NCBI GenBank assembly: GCA_947474445.1
Contig: CANJJY010000008.1
Location: forward strand, 1-28,066
Direction: 5' to 3'
DNA from: Oligoflexaceae bacterium
GTDB lineage: Bacteria > Bdellovibrionota_B > Oligoflexia > Oligoflexales > Oligoflexaceae
DNA length: 28,066 nt
Both the position numbers and the translations under genes were made by a program. How positions within the stretch are numbered: position 1 is the first letter of the stretch; the number at the start of each line of letters is the position of its first letter. The notes below the pieces were generated by a model. The model had not been told where the DNA came from and made no database searches. It worked only from the letters and a program-made list of their open reading frames with translations. Positions 8,888-16,030 of this stretch are shown in pieces.

Positions 8888-9293
8888 GAGCCAAGCGGTC
8901 CAAGATGCCGTTGACAAAGGCACCCGAATTCTCGGTGCTGTATTTTTTTGCAAGCTCGATAGCTTCGTTGATGACGATGGGCTTTTGCGTATCGAGGTGT
9001 AACATTTCAAAGGCTGAAAGCCTTAGAATACAGCGGTCAATGACGGGCATCCGCGAGAGATTCCAGTGTTCTGACTGCTTTTCAATCGTTTCATTCAAAT
9101 CCGAAAGCCGCTGAAAGACCCCTTCCACCAGAAGCCGCATAAAGCTTAGAGCTGGCGCGGAGACTTGAAAATCATTGGCGAAGCGTTCAAAGTGAGCTTC
9201 TGAAAAGAAGTAAACCTTCTCAATTTCACACTGGTAGAGAAACTGGAGAGCCCACTCTCGCGACTGCGCATGTGGATGCTGTTCTTTCGACAC
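8880..9293 (-). CDS. nusB: Transcription antitermination factor NusB
   Basis: NusB pairs with NusE (S10) to bind boxA RNA and assists rRNA antitermination. The 137-residue all-helical protein shows SREWALQFLYQCE at the N-terminus and MPVIDRCILRLSAFEM followed by KPIVINEAIELAKKYS and GAFVNGILDRLA at the C-terminus, all characteristic of the family. Translation starts at GTG 9293, supported by GGGGAG about 8 bases upstream. It is the last gene of the reverse rib cluster, 21 bases after ribH, a common position for nusB. Confidence 0.93.
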   Translation of the reverse strand: MSKEQHPHAQSREWALQFLYQCEIEKVYFFSEAHFERFANDFQVSAPALSFMRLLVEGVFQRLSDLNETIEKQSEHWNLSRMPVIDRCILRLSAFEMLHLDTQKPIVINEAIELAKKYSTENSGAFVNGILDRLAQK

Positions 9294-9314
9294 GAAAATA
9301 CTCCCCTTTTGAAC

Positions 9315-9755
9315 TCAATCAAATTGCTTAAGCGTGTGGGCCATCGTCAAAGCGGTCTGCGCCGCATCGCTGCCTTTGTTGCCAAGTTTCAGTCCGGCGC
9401 GATTCAAAGCCTCTTCGACCGTATTTGTCGTCAGTACACCAAATACTACAGGTATTCCTGTTTCGACGCTGATGTTCATCAGCGCTGACGCACAAGGCCC
9501 TGCGACGTATTCGAAATGCGGAGTTTCGCCTTTGATCACGGCCCCCAGACAAACGATGCCGGTATACCGTCCGGTGCGGGCTGCCTTGGCTGCCACGACA
9601 GGAATTTCAAAGGCGCCAGGCACCCAAACGGTATCGACCAGGTTCGAGGCTTTGTCTTTATTTGCTTCGGCAAACACATCGCTTGCCCCCTGAACCAGTG
9701 AGCGAGTGATGAGTTCGTTAAAGCGAGCGGCAACGATCAAAAATCGTTGAGTCAT
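9315..9755 (-). CDS. ribH: 6,7-dimethyl-8-ribityllumazine synthase
   Basis: RibH condenses 5-amino-6-ribitylaminouracil with 3,4-dihydroxy-2-butanone 4-phosphate, the penultimate riboflavin step, usually as a large icosahedral or pentameric assembly. The 146-residue length is normal. Visible signatures are AARFNELI at the N-terminus for substrate binding, VPGAFEIPV, the GAVIKGETPHFEYV active-site loop, and PVVFGVLTT near residue 105. It lies 12 bases after ribBX and 21 bases before nusB, consistent with one transcript. Confidence 0.95.
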   Translation of the reverse strand: MTQRFLIVAARFNELITRSLVQGASDVFAEANKDKASNLVDTVWVPGAFEIPVVAAKAARTGRYTGIVCLGAVIKGETPHFEYVAGPCASALMNISVETGIPVVFGVLTTNTVEEALNRAGLKLGNKGSDAAQTALTMAHTLKQFD

Positions 9756-9767
9756 AGTCGAGGCCCT

Positions 9768-10919
9768 TCAATGTGGTTTTTGAATGATGCAGTTTTCAAC
9801 GATTTCAAGACCAAAGCCTGAGAGGCCCTTCAGCAGCATCGGCGAGCTGCTGTGCACGCGCATCCTTTGAATGCCGAGAGAGCGAATGATCTGAGCGCCC
9901 GTGCCATGCATGCGAAGATCCATTCGTTTAGGTGCTGGAGAAGACTCCGGGGTATGAGAGGGATTTGCATCCATCATCATTGCCTTGAGTTCTTGAAGCC
10001 AAGAGGCTTCTGGATTGTTCAGATAGATCAACGCCGCGCGCTCCTGATTTTGAAGGAGCTCGAGCCCTCTCTGTAATCTAAAGGCTGAACCTTCATAACG
10101 ATCGCCAAAAACGTCGAGCAGAGGCTGTTGCGTGTGAACGCGGACTTCAACGATATGATCAGCGAAATCCTGGCCTTTGATGAGGGCGAGATGTTCGAGG
10201 CCGTCGACTGTGTTCCGAAAAATAATGGCTTCGAAAGCGCCTTGCCCCGTGCGGATCGTTTCGCGTTTGAGTTCTTCGACCATCGATTCGTGCATGAGTC
10301 GATATTGAATCAGATCGGCAATCGCGATAATGGGAATGTTATGCTTAGCAGAAAAAATTTCCAAATCCTGCATGCGGGCCATGGTGCCGTCATCGTTCAT
10401 AATCTCGCAGATCACGCCAGCACCCTTGAGGCCAGCGAGGCGAGCGAGATCGACCGAACCTTCAGTGTGGCCGGCGCGTTCGAGGACTCCGCCGGGACGC
10501 GCTTTAAGGGGGAAAATATGACCCGGAACGACAATGTCCTCGGGCAGCGTGTGCGGGTCGATCGCGACCTTGATCGTGTGGGCGCGATCCGCTGCAGAGA
10601 TCCCAGTAGAGACCCCTTCTCGGGCTTCTATACTGACGGTGAAGGCCGTGCCTTGATAGGGATTGCGCTTGGTGGTGTCAGCCATCATCGGAAGCTTAAG
10701 GCGATCGACCATCTGAGCATCGAGCGTCAAACAGATGAGCCCGCGCGCTTCTTTGGCCATGAAATTGATGTGCTGTGGGGTGACGCCTTCGGCGGCTAAC
10801 ACCAGATCTCCTTCGTTTTCTCGGTCTTCGTCATCGACCATGATGACCATCCCACCTTTTCGGAAGGTATCGATAGCCGTGTGCACACGAGCCACAAGTC
10901 TGTCTTGATCGATTTGCAT
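9768..10919 (-). CDS. RibBX-type protein: DHBP synthase with degenerate GTP cyclohydrolase II-like domain
   Basis: The first ~205 residues are a complete 3,4-dihydroxy-2-butanone 4-phosphate synthase, which makes the four-carbon unit of riboflavin from ribulose 5-phosphate: DDEDRENEGD at 29-38, the HTEGSVDLARLAG motif near residue 151 and CEIMNDDGTMAR. The C-terminal ~180 residues are placed and partly shaped like GTP cyclohydrolase II, but the zinc-binding pattern C-x2-GD-x6-C-x-C expected after RVH is absent (RVHTQQPLLDVFGDR near 260-274 has no cysteine). It should therefore lack cyclohydrolase activity. Such RibB fusions with an inactive partner domain are described as RibBX. The ATG 10919 has AAGGA about 8 bases upstream. 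No FMN riboswitch sequence is seen in front of it. Confidence 0.88.
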   Translation of the reverse strand: MQIDQDRLVARVHTAIDTFRKGGMVIMVDDEDRENEGDLVLAAEGVTPQHINFMAKEARGLICLTLDAQMVDRLKLPMMADTTKRNPYQGTAFTVSIEAREGVSTGISAADRAHTIKVAIDPHTLPEDIVVPGHIFPLKARPGGVLERAGHTEGSVDLARLAGLKGAGVICEIMNDDGTMARMQDLEIFSAKHNIPIIAIADLIQYRLMHESMVEELKRETIRTGQGAFEAIIFRNTVDGLEHLALIKGQDFADHIVEVRVHTQQPLLDVFGDRYEGSAFRLQRGLELLQNQERAALIYLNNPEASWLQELKAMMMDANPSHTPESSPAPKRMDLRMHGTGAQIIRSLGIQRMRVHSSSPMLLKGLSGFGLEIVENCIIQKPH

Positions 10920-11399
10920 GCTGGAGTTTCCTTAGATGCGAGAAAACAAGGATTTCAAAGATCAGGTGCGACAAAATAGCATTGCAATACTAATGGCAGC
11001 AGCTTAGTAAAAAGGCTTAATTTTGTCCATCGCGAAGTCCGTGGTGCTCTTGTCCTTGTCCTGTATCGACAGGGAATCGGTTTGATTGGGATTTTGGATG
11101 GTGGGACTTTGGCGGGCATCAATTCATTTCGTTTAGTCTTATTTTATGATATGGGAAGACTAGTAACTATGGCGATTCGCTTGGCCTTGGGTTTGAATTG
11201 CAGATTTTGACGTGCTCGCGAAACGGGGCATGATACCGAAAACACGAAGAAAATTGTTCTATGTATTTTATTCGTAGTCGTCAAGTTTACTTGGTAGGTG
11301 CTAACGTACATTATTCCTGGGGATTTTGTTATAGCTTGTATACGGAATCCTCCGCGCATCGTTGCAAAGTCGTTAACCCCTCATCCCAGGCCCTAAAGC
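10920..11399. other. 480-base intergenic region between divergent ribBX and the HTH regulator
   Basis: No ORF here has a credible protein signature. The region must hold the promoters for ribBX (reverse) and the HTH-PAS-like gene (forward). It is more A+T-rich than its surroundings. A small hairpin CCTGT-ATCG-ACAGG sits at 11060-11073. I looked for an RFN/FMN riboswitch in the orientation of ribBX and saw none of its conserved boxes. No convincing -35/-10 pair can be assigned by eye. Confidence 0.5.
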
Positions 11400-12143
11400 A
11401 TGGAAGCACGAGATGGACTTAGAACGGACATAGGCAAGGGGCTTCAATGGCTTCGTAAGAGCCTCGGCTTGACTCAGTACCAGCTCGCAGCGCTGGCTCA
11501 GCTCGACTACCGTCATTATCAAAACATTGAGACGGGCCGGGTTGAAGTGAAGGTGGAGACTCTCAATAGAATCTGCGAAGCCTTTGGTATTAAACTCTGC
11601 GCGTTCTTTGCCGTCACCGACCGCAAACCTTGGCTCATCGATAAGCCGACCCGCAATCGCGGGGGCGGTGAGCTGTATGTGTTCCGGATCGCCTATGAGC
11701 ACGGAAGTTTTCGTATGTTCGAAGAAGTTCGGCACATCCTGAGCAATTGGGGACATGACCTCAGTCAAGGTCATCGCGAAAACCTCGAGCGCATATCGTA
11801 TCCTTGCTTTGAGACAGATCGCTCTGGCCGATGTCTTTGGAAGAATGCTGCAGCTGCTCAGCTGAGGATTGCACCAGCTGGTGGCAGCCTTAAGGAATTG
11901 TTTTTCAATGGCAGCGATTTCGAGAATTTTCTCTCTGCTCTCGAGCCCATGTTTGGTCAGGAAGCGCATTCTCTCTATCGGGAATTTAATCTGAGGGTGG
12001 CCGCGGGTGAGGATGTGAAGACCGCTGCGGTGCTTGGTCTTAAGCCTTTATCAGCTAAAGAAACAGCCTCCGTATTCGTTGCTAGCGTAGATATTTCTCC
12101 CCACTCCGTACCTCATCCGAAACTGCTTGAAAGCATGTCTTAA
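11400..12143 (+). CDS. XRE-family HTH regulator with C-terminal PAS-like domain
   Basis: The 247-residue protein starts with an XRE/Cro-type DNA-binding domain (about residues 11-66: LGLTQYQLAALAQLDYRHYQ followed by IETGRVEVKVETLNRICEAF). The rest is soluble and contains a stretch near residues 135-155 (CFETDRSGRCLWKNAAAAQL) with the F-x-x-D-x-x-G-x-x-x-W-x-N-x-A-A pattern common in PAS domains, so it may sense a small molecule or redox state. The target is unknown. It is the only plus-strand gene inside the reverse acpP-nusB cluster, splitting ribE from ribBX, so control of riboflavin genes is a possible but unproved role. Its upstream AGG is a weak ribosome binding site. It converges on ribE with a 93-base gap. 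Confidence 0.75.
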   Translation: MEARDGLRTDIGKGLQWLRKSLGLTQYQLAALAQLDYRHYQNIETGRVEVKVETLNRICEAFGIKLCAFFAVTDRKPWLIDKPTRNRGGGELYVFRIAYEHGSFRMFEEVRHILSNWGHDLSQGHRENLERISYPCFETDRSGRCLWKNAAAAQLRIAPAGGSLKELFFNGSDFENFLSALEPMFGQEAHSLYREFNLRVAAGEDVKTAAVLGLKPLSAKETASVFVASVDISPHSVPHPKLLESMS

Positions 12144-12236
12144 ACCAGGGATCCGATCATTGCGTGTCACAAAAAATTTTAATCGATAGAAATCTCGACT
12201 TCTTTCTTTCGTAACTCGTGCTTTCAGGGCTCTAGC

Positions 12237-12842
12237 TTAACGAGGGAGTGTGAGGCGCTCGATGTATTTGCCAATCATGTCGACTTCAACGTTGAGCATC
12301 CACCCTTCGTGAAGATGATTGAAGCTCGTATGCTCGATGGTCGTGGGGATCAAAGTGAGGCGAATCAAACTTGTACTAGGGCCGTCGTTAAGCTCGTTGA
12401 CAGTGAGGCTGACGCCATCGAGGGCGATAGAACCCTTAGCTATGACATATCTTGCGAGGGGAAGCGGAAGGTCGACGTAAACGTCCCATCCTCCAGATTT
12501 TTTTTCAATCTTGTGCAGCAGGGCCGTTCCATCGATATGACCCGACACCATGTGCCCGCCCAATCGATCACCAAGCCTTAAAGCTCTTTCTAAATTGACC
12601 TGCGAGCCGAGATGCAGCTGGCCCAAGTTGGTTTTGGACAGTGATTCATGGCTCACCTCAAATTGTAACTCTTCAGCGGTGAATGAAGTCAGGGTCAAAC
12701 AGCAGCCGTTCACGGCTATGCTTTCGCCGAGAGTTTGCGCATAATCCACCGCATGCGGGAGAGATAAGGTGAGGACCCTGTATCCCGATCGGTCTTCAAG
12801 GCGTGAAAGAATAGCCGTCTTCTCGATGAGTCCTGTGAACAT
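12237..12842 (-). CDS. ribE: Riboflavin synthase, alpha subunit
   Basis: This enzyme dismutates two 6,7-dimethyl-8-ribityllumazine molecules to riboflavin and the pyrimidine intermediate. The 201-residue protein has the expected duplicated barrel: MFTGLIEK at the N-terminus, SIAVNGCCLTLT in the first half and the related SIALDGVSLTVN in the second, and GHMVSGHIDG between them. It begins 9 bases after nrdR, and the next cluster gene on this strand (ribBX) is more than 1.3 kb away because a forward regulator intervenes. ribD, often found next to ribE, is not present. Confidence 0.95.
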   Translation of the reverse strand: MFTGLIEKTAILSRLEDRSGYRVLTLSLPHAVDYAQTLGESIAVNGCCLTLTSFTAEELQFEVSHESLSKTNLGQLHLGSQVNLERALRLGDRLGGHMVSGHIDGTALLHKIEKKSGGWDVYVDLPLPLARYVIAKGSIALDGVSLTVNELNDGPSTSLIRLTLIPTTIEHTSFNHLHEGWMLNVEVDMIGKYIERLTLPR

Positions 12843-12851
12843 GGCTCTGCC

Positions 12852-13325
12852 TCAGCTCAATGTGGGGTTTTCGCGGTTACTCTTTAGTCCTCGAAGCTCT
12901 CGGACAAATTCTTCAGGATCTTTGAAGTCTTTATAGATGGAGGCAAATCTAACGTAAGCCACGTGATCGGTTTGCCGCAGCTTTTTCATCACCAAATCAC
13001 CGATCTTGCTGCTGGTGATCACGCGTTCTCCCTCGGCACGGAGCTGAGTTTCTATAGTCGATACAATAGCCTCGATCTGATCCATCGAGATCTGGCGTTT
13101 GCGACAGGCCATGGAAATGGCGCGAATGATTTTTTCACGACTGAATTCATCAAAGCTCCCATCCTTTTTTTTCACCTGAAGAATGAGCTCTTCTTCTTTC
13201 TCATAGGTCGTGAATCGATGAGGACATTTCAAGCAAGCGCGACGCCTACGAATGCTGCGGCCATCAACGCTCACGCGGCTTTCTAAGACCTTAGTATCGA
13301 GGTAGTCGCACTTTGGACATTTCAC
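12852..13325 (-). CDS. nrdR: Transcriptional repressor of ribonucleotide reductase genes NrdR
   Basis: NrdR represses nrd operons and uses nucleotide binding to its ATP-cone to read dATP/ATP levels. The 157-residue protein has a zinc ribbon with Cys3, Cys6, Cys31 and Cys34, the RRRRAC segment, and an ATP-cone (about residues 48-138) with KKDGSFDEFSREKI and AYVRFASIYKDF. Translation starts at GTG 13325; the GGAG ribosome binding site is inside the last codons of glyA, and only 3 bases separate the two genes, so coupling is likely. No nrd structural genes or obvious NrdR-box pairs were noted in this window. Confidence 0.95.
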   Translation of the reverse strand: MKCPKCDYLDTKVLESRVSVDGRSIRRRRACLKCPHRFTTYEKEEELILQVKKKDGSFDEFSREKIIRAISMACRKRQISMDQIEAIVSTIETQLRAEGERVITSSKIGDLVMKKLRQTDHVAYVRFASIYKDFKDPEEFVRELRGLKSNRENPTLS

Positions 13326-13328
13326 AAT

Positions 13329-14585
13329 TCAGCTTCTCCACTGGGGATAGAGCGGAAAGCGCTTGCTCAACTTTTTCACTTCGTTACCAATGACGGCGAG
13401 CGCTGCGGCGTCATTATGCTTTTCATAGATGTCGCGGATCCAAACAGCGATCTTCTTCATTTCTTCTGGACCCATCCCCCGACTAGTCAGGGCAGGCGTT
13501 CCGAGTCTGATGCCGCTCGTCACGAAAGGACTTCGCGTCTCGTTCGGGACCGTATTCTTGTTGACCGTGATGTGGGCTTTGCCCAGCGCATCTTCCATCT
13601 GCTTGCCGCTGACGTCGGTTTTTGAAAAATCAAGCAACATGAGATGATTGTCCGTTCCACCAGACACCAGTTTAAAACCGGCTGCAACCAGACCTTCGGC
13701 TAAGGCTTTCGCATTAGCTTTGATCTGGCCCTGATAAACCTTGAATTCTGGACTGAGCGCTTCTTTAAAACTGACGGCCTTAGACGCGATGATATGCTCA
13801 AGCGGGCCGCCCTGTGTTCCGGGGAATACGGCCTTATTAATAGCCAGACTCTCGTCGTTCCATAGGATCAATCCGCCGCGGGGGCCGCGTAAGGTTTTAT
13901 GCGTGGTGGTCGTCACAACGTGAGCATGAGGAATCGGGCTGGCGTGCTCGCCTGCCGCGACGAGGCCTGCGATATGGGCCATGTCGACAAGCAGATAGGC
14001 TCCGACCGAATCTGCGATCTCACGAAAGAGCTTGAAGTCTATCGATCGAGGGTAGGCGCTTGCGCCCGCTATGATCATTTTGGGCTTCACTTCGCGCGCG
14101 CGCTCGGCGATGCGATCGTAGTTCAAGCGCTCTGTTTCGGGATCGAGTCCGTAAAAGTGGGACTCATAGATGGCGCCCGAGAAGTTGACCTTGGAGCCGT
14201 GAGTTAAATGGCCGCCATGCGACAGATCCAAGCCGAGGATACGATCGCCGGGCTGCAGGAGAGCGAGGAAAACAGCGGCATTGGCCTGCGCGCCTGAATG
14301 CGGCTGTACGTTGACAAATTTTGCGCCGAATAGCTGCTTGGCCCGTTCAATCGCCAGAGTCTCAATCTGATCGACGATCTCACAGCCACCATAATAACGT
14401 TTACCGGGCAGACCCTCGGCATATTTATTGGTGAGAATACTACCCATGCTTGCCACGACAGGTGCCGAAGCGAAGTTCTCTGAGGCGATTAGTTCGAGAC
14501 CTTCCTCTTGCCGGCGAAATTCGCTTTCGATCAACTGATAGATTTCAGGATCGTGTTTTTCTAAGAGCGACCAAGGTTTCATCAA
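13329..14585 (-). CDS. glyA: Serine hydroxymethyltransferase
   Basis: GlyA interconverts serine and glycine with tetrahydrofolate and supplies one-carbon units. The 418-residue protein has the normal length, ELIASENFAS near the N-terminus, YYGGCEIVDQIE, and the PLP-lysine motif VVTTTTHKTLRGPRGG. The ATG 14585 has GGAGGA 6 bases upstream. A non-coding, highly structured element ends about 17 bases upstream of the start codon, between rpiB and glyA, so the glyA leader has been altered by it. nrdR follows after 3 bases. Confidence 0.97.
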   Translation of the reverse strand: MMKPWSLLEKHDPEIYQLIESEFRRQEEGLELIASENFASAPVVASMGSILTNKYAEGLPGKRYYGGCEIVDQIETLAIERAKQLFGAKFVNVQPHSGAQANAAVFLALLQPGDRILGLDLSHGGHLTHGSKVNFSGAIYESHFYGLDPETERLNYDRIAERAREVKPKMIIAGASAYPRSIDFKLFREIADSVGAYLLVDMAHIAGLVAAGEHASPIPHAHVVTTTTHKTLRGPRGGLILWNDESLAINKAVFPGTQGGPLEHIIASKAVSFKEALSPEFKVYQGQIKANAKALAEGLVAAGFKLVSGGTDNHLMLLDFSKTDVSGKQMEDALGKAHITVNKNTVPNETRSPFVTSGIRLGTPALTSRGMGPEEMKKIAVWIRDIYEKHNDAAALAVIGNEVKKLSKRFPLYPQWRS

Positions 14586-14602
14586 GCTTCCTCCAGAGGA
14601 AA

Positions 14603-15069
14603 CCTCGTCCTTTAGGACGAGGAGGAATTTGGAGGGATCTTTCTCCCAGGTCGGAGATAGTCCCCAAAGGGTGCCGGTCTTTCCCGGCTGTCAGTCTCGT
14701 GAGAGACATCCCGAGTTACCTCAGGGTGCTCCGCTTCCTCAGCTTTCTGGCGAATTTCCCTTCGGGAAACCGCTTCGGCTTGCGCGGGTAAAGGTCACCT
14801 CGCCGATGTTATGGACCGGTTTTGAGCCGCCTTTCCGAAGGAAGGTCCTTAAGAAGGCGAAATTTACTTGCAAGCAGCACTGGTCTAAACCCCTTATGCC
14901 TGTTTAACCACTTGCCGTAGAGCCCAGGACTGGTGAAGCATCCGGGGGTACCTATCTGATTCGCTCCTAACGTAGCTTGAGAGTTGCCTCTCTTGCTCGG
15001 GCTGGTCAACGTGAAGCTTGCTTAGAGCTATTCTTCACAAGCTTGCCCCTTTAGGGACGGGTAGTTGAC
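14603..15069 (-). mobile_element. ORF-less IS200/IS605-like element between rpiB and glyA (candidate)
   Basis: Two terminal hairpins bound this non-coding segment. The first (14603-14622) is a perfect 8-base stem CCTCGTCC/GGACGAGG around a TTTA loop. The second (15042-15061) is an 8-base stem with one mismatch and two G-U pairs around the same TTTA loop, followed by GGGTAGTTGAC. Both hairpins have the same loop on the same strand, as expected for ends recognised as single-stranded DNA by an IS200/IS605 TnpA (family knowledge). No transposase, TnpB or IscB reading frame remains. rpiB and glyA are intact on either side. It could instead be a large cis-regulatory or independent RNA. Confidence 0.5.
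14640..15069 (-). ncRNA. Candidate omega-RNA (HEARO/IscB-like or TnpB-like) scaffold
   Basis: Read on the minus strand, the element begins GTCAACTACCC and contains many short stems: GTGAAG/CTTCAC (15038-15011), GAGAG-GCAA-CTCTC with a GNRA loop (near 14989-14976), CCTGAG-GTAA-CTCGGG with a GNRA loop (near 14725), GTCTC-TCAC-GAGAC (near 14705-14692) and GCCGG-GAAAGA-CCGGC (near 14688-14673). GNRA loops mainly favour the minus strand, the direction of rpiB and glyA. The 5' sequence and end hairpins look to me like HEARO RNAs, the guide scaffolds of IscB nucleases; this rests on memory of the class and not on an alignment. A guide, if present, would be the minus-strand bases just before GTCAAC. 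If the RNA is read on the plus strand, a TnpB-type arrangement is the alternative. Confidence 0.45.
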
Positions 15070-15090
15070 AGGGAGGCTCCGCTGCTGTGA

Positions 15091-15543
15091 CTATGTACGT
15101 TCAAGTTGGGAAATTTTATTAACGCGGTTCTGGTGGCGACCGCCTTCAAATGGAATTTCGAGCCATAGACTTAGAAAGTCGATAGCTCGATCATGATTGA
15201 GGACTCTTTCACCGAGGCATAGCACATTGCTATCGTTGTGCTGACGGCTCACCTTGGCTGTGAATTCATCCCAAACGACGGTCGCTCGAATACCAGAAAT
15301 CTTATTAGCCGCTATCGACATGCCGATGCCGGTCCCGCAGATCAATATACCGCGAGGGAGGCTACCGCTCGAAACTTCACGTCCTAACATCGCGGCAAAG
15401 TCCGGATAATCAACGGATTCTTGAGATTGGACACTGGGGCCGAAGTCTTTGACGTCCCAGCCCTGCGAACGCAAGAAAACGCTCACCTTCTCTTTGAGAA
15501 TCTTCCCACCGTGGTCCGACGCAATGCCGATGCGGTTGCTCAT
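15091..15543 (-). CDS. rpiB: Ribose 5-phosphate isomerase B
   Basis: RpiB interconverts ribulose and ribose 5-phosphate in the non-oxidative pentose phosphate pathway. The 150-residue length is normal. Family marks include IGIASDHGG at the start, VDYPDFAAMLGREV, the catalytic cysteine in GILICGTGIGMSIAANK, and SRQHNDSNVLCLGERV. The C-terminus GGRHQNRVNKI is intact, so the structured element that begins about 22 bases past the stop did not truncate it. Upstream on the same strand lies acpP, 77 bases away; a fabF gene, common between these two in related clusters, is absent. Confidence 0.95.
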   Translation of the reverse strand: MSNRIGIASDHGGKILKEKVSVFLRSQGWDVKDFGPSVQSQESVDYPDFAAMLGREVSSGSLPRGILICGTGIGMSIAANKISGIRATVVWDEFTAKVSRQHNDSNVLCLGERVLNHDRAIDFLSLWLEIPFEGGRHQNRVNKISQLERT

Positions 15544-15620
15544 ATCCTACGCCTCGTCGCTAGAAGGAAAATGCGGATGCGGTGCCGGGGAAGGCGCGCG
15601 ATTTAATCTATCATCTTAGC

Positions 15621-15863
15621 TCAGACTTCTTTGGCTTTCTTAATATAACCAACGGCGTCTTCGACGGTGCGAATGCTTTCGGCTTCTTCGTCTGGAATGT
15701 CGATGCTGAATGCTTCTTCCATTGCCATAACGAGCTCGACGATATCGAGGGAATCCGCGCCCAGATCTTCGATAAACTTCGCTTTGCCGACGACCGCAGC
15801 TTCTTCAACCCCGAGCTGATTCACAACGATTTTTTTTAGCTGACTCTCAATGTCGAGCGACAT
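15621..15863 (-). CDS. acpP: Acyl carrier protein
   Basis: AcpP carries growing acyl chains on a phosphopantetheine arm during fatty acid and lipid A synthesis. The 80-residue acidic protein has the modification site Ser38 in GADSLD, preceded by KFIEDLG and followed by ELVMAMEEAFSIDIPDEEA, the classic helix II-III region. A strong GGAGGAGA ribosome binding site lies 5 bases before ATG 15863. It is the first gene of the reverse cluster and is divergent from the LpxH-like gene, whose family acts on acyl-chain products that depend on ACP. Confidence 0.96.
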   Translation of the reverse strand: MSLDIESQLKKIVVNQLGVEEAAVVGKAKFIEDLGADSLDIVELVMAMEEAFSIDIPDEEAESIRTVEDAVGYIKKAKEV

Positions 15864-16030
15864 GCATTCTCCTCCAATTTGGCATATATTTGCCTATCGT
15901 TCATCTAAACAATCAGAAAGCATAGGTTTAAGCAAGAGAATACTGCAGATTTCACTCCCTTTGCGCCGGAAATGGCAGGTCTTTCCCGGGAACCTGCAGG
16001 CCTTAGTTGAGCCCACTTCGGAAACTCGAT

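Noticed and set aside
10128..10799. 223-residue plus-strand ORF opposite ribBX
   Set aside because: It is a frame shadow of the well-supported ribBX gene, with no recognisable family of its own.
10920..11100. FMN riboswitch in the ribBX leader
   Set aside because: None of the conserved RFN boxes is found in the minus-strand leader of ribBX.
14629..15009. Overlapping ORFs in the structured element (92 residues forward, 66 residues reverse)
   Set aside because: The translations lack any domain or TnpB/IscB motif and are rich in residues expected from GC-rich stems; they are likely chance frames in an RNA gene.
14640..15069. RNase P RNA, tmRNA, SRP RNA or group II intron as identity of the structured element
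   Set aside because: The GAGGAAAGTCC core of RNase P, the tRNA-like ends of tmRNA, the SRP domain IV loop and a group II domain V with reverse transcriptase are not seen.
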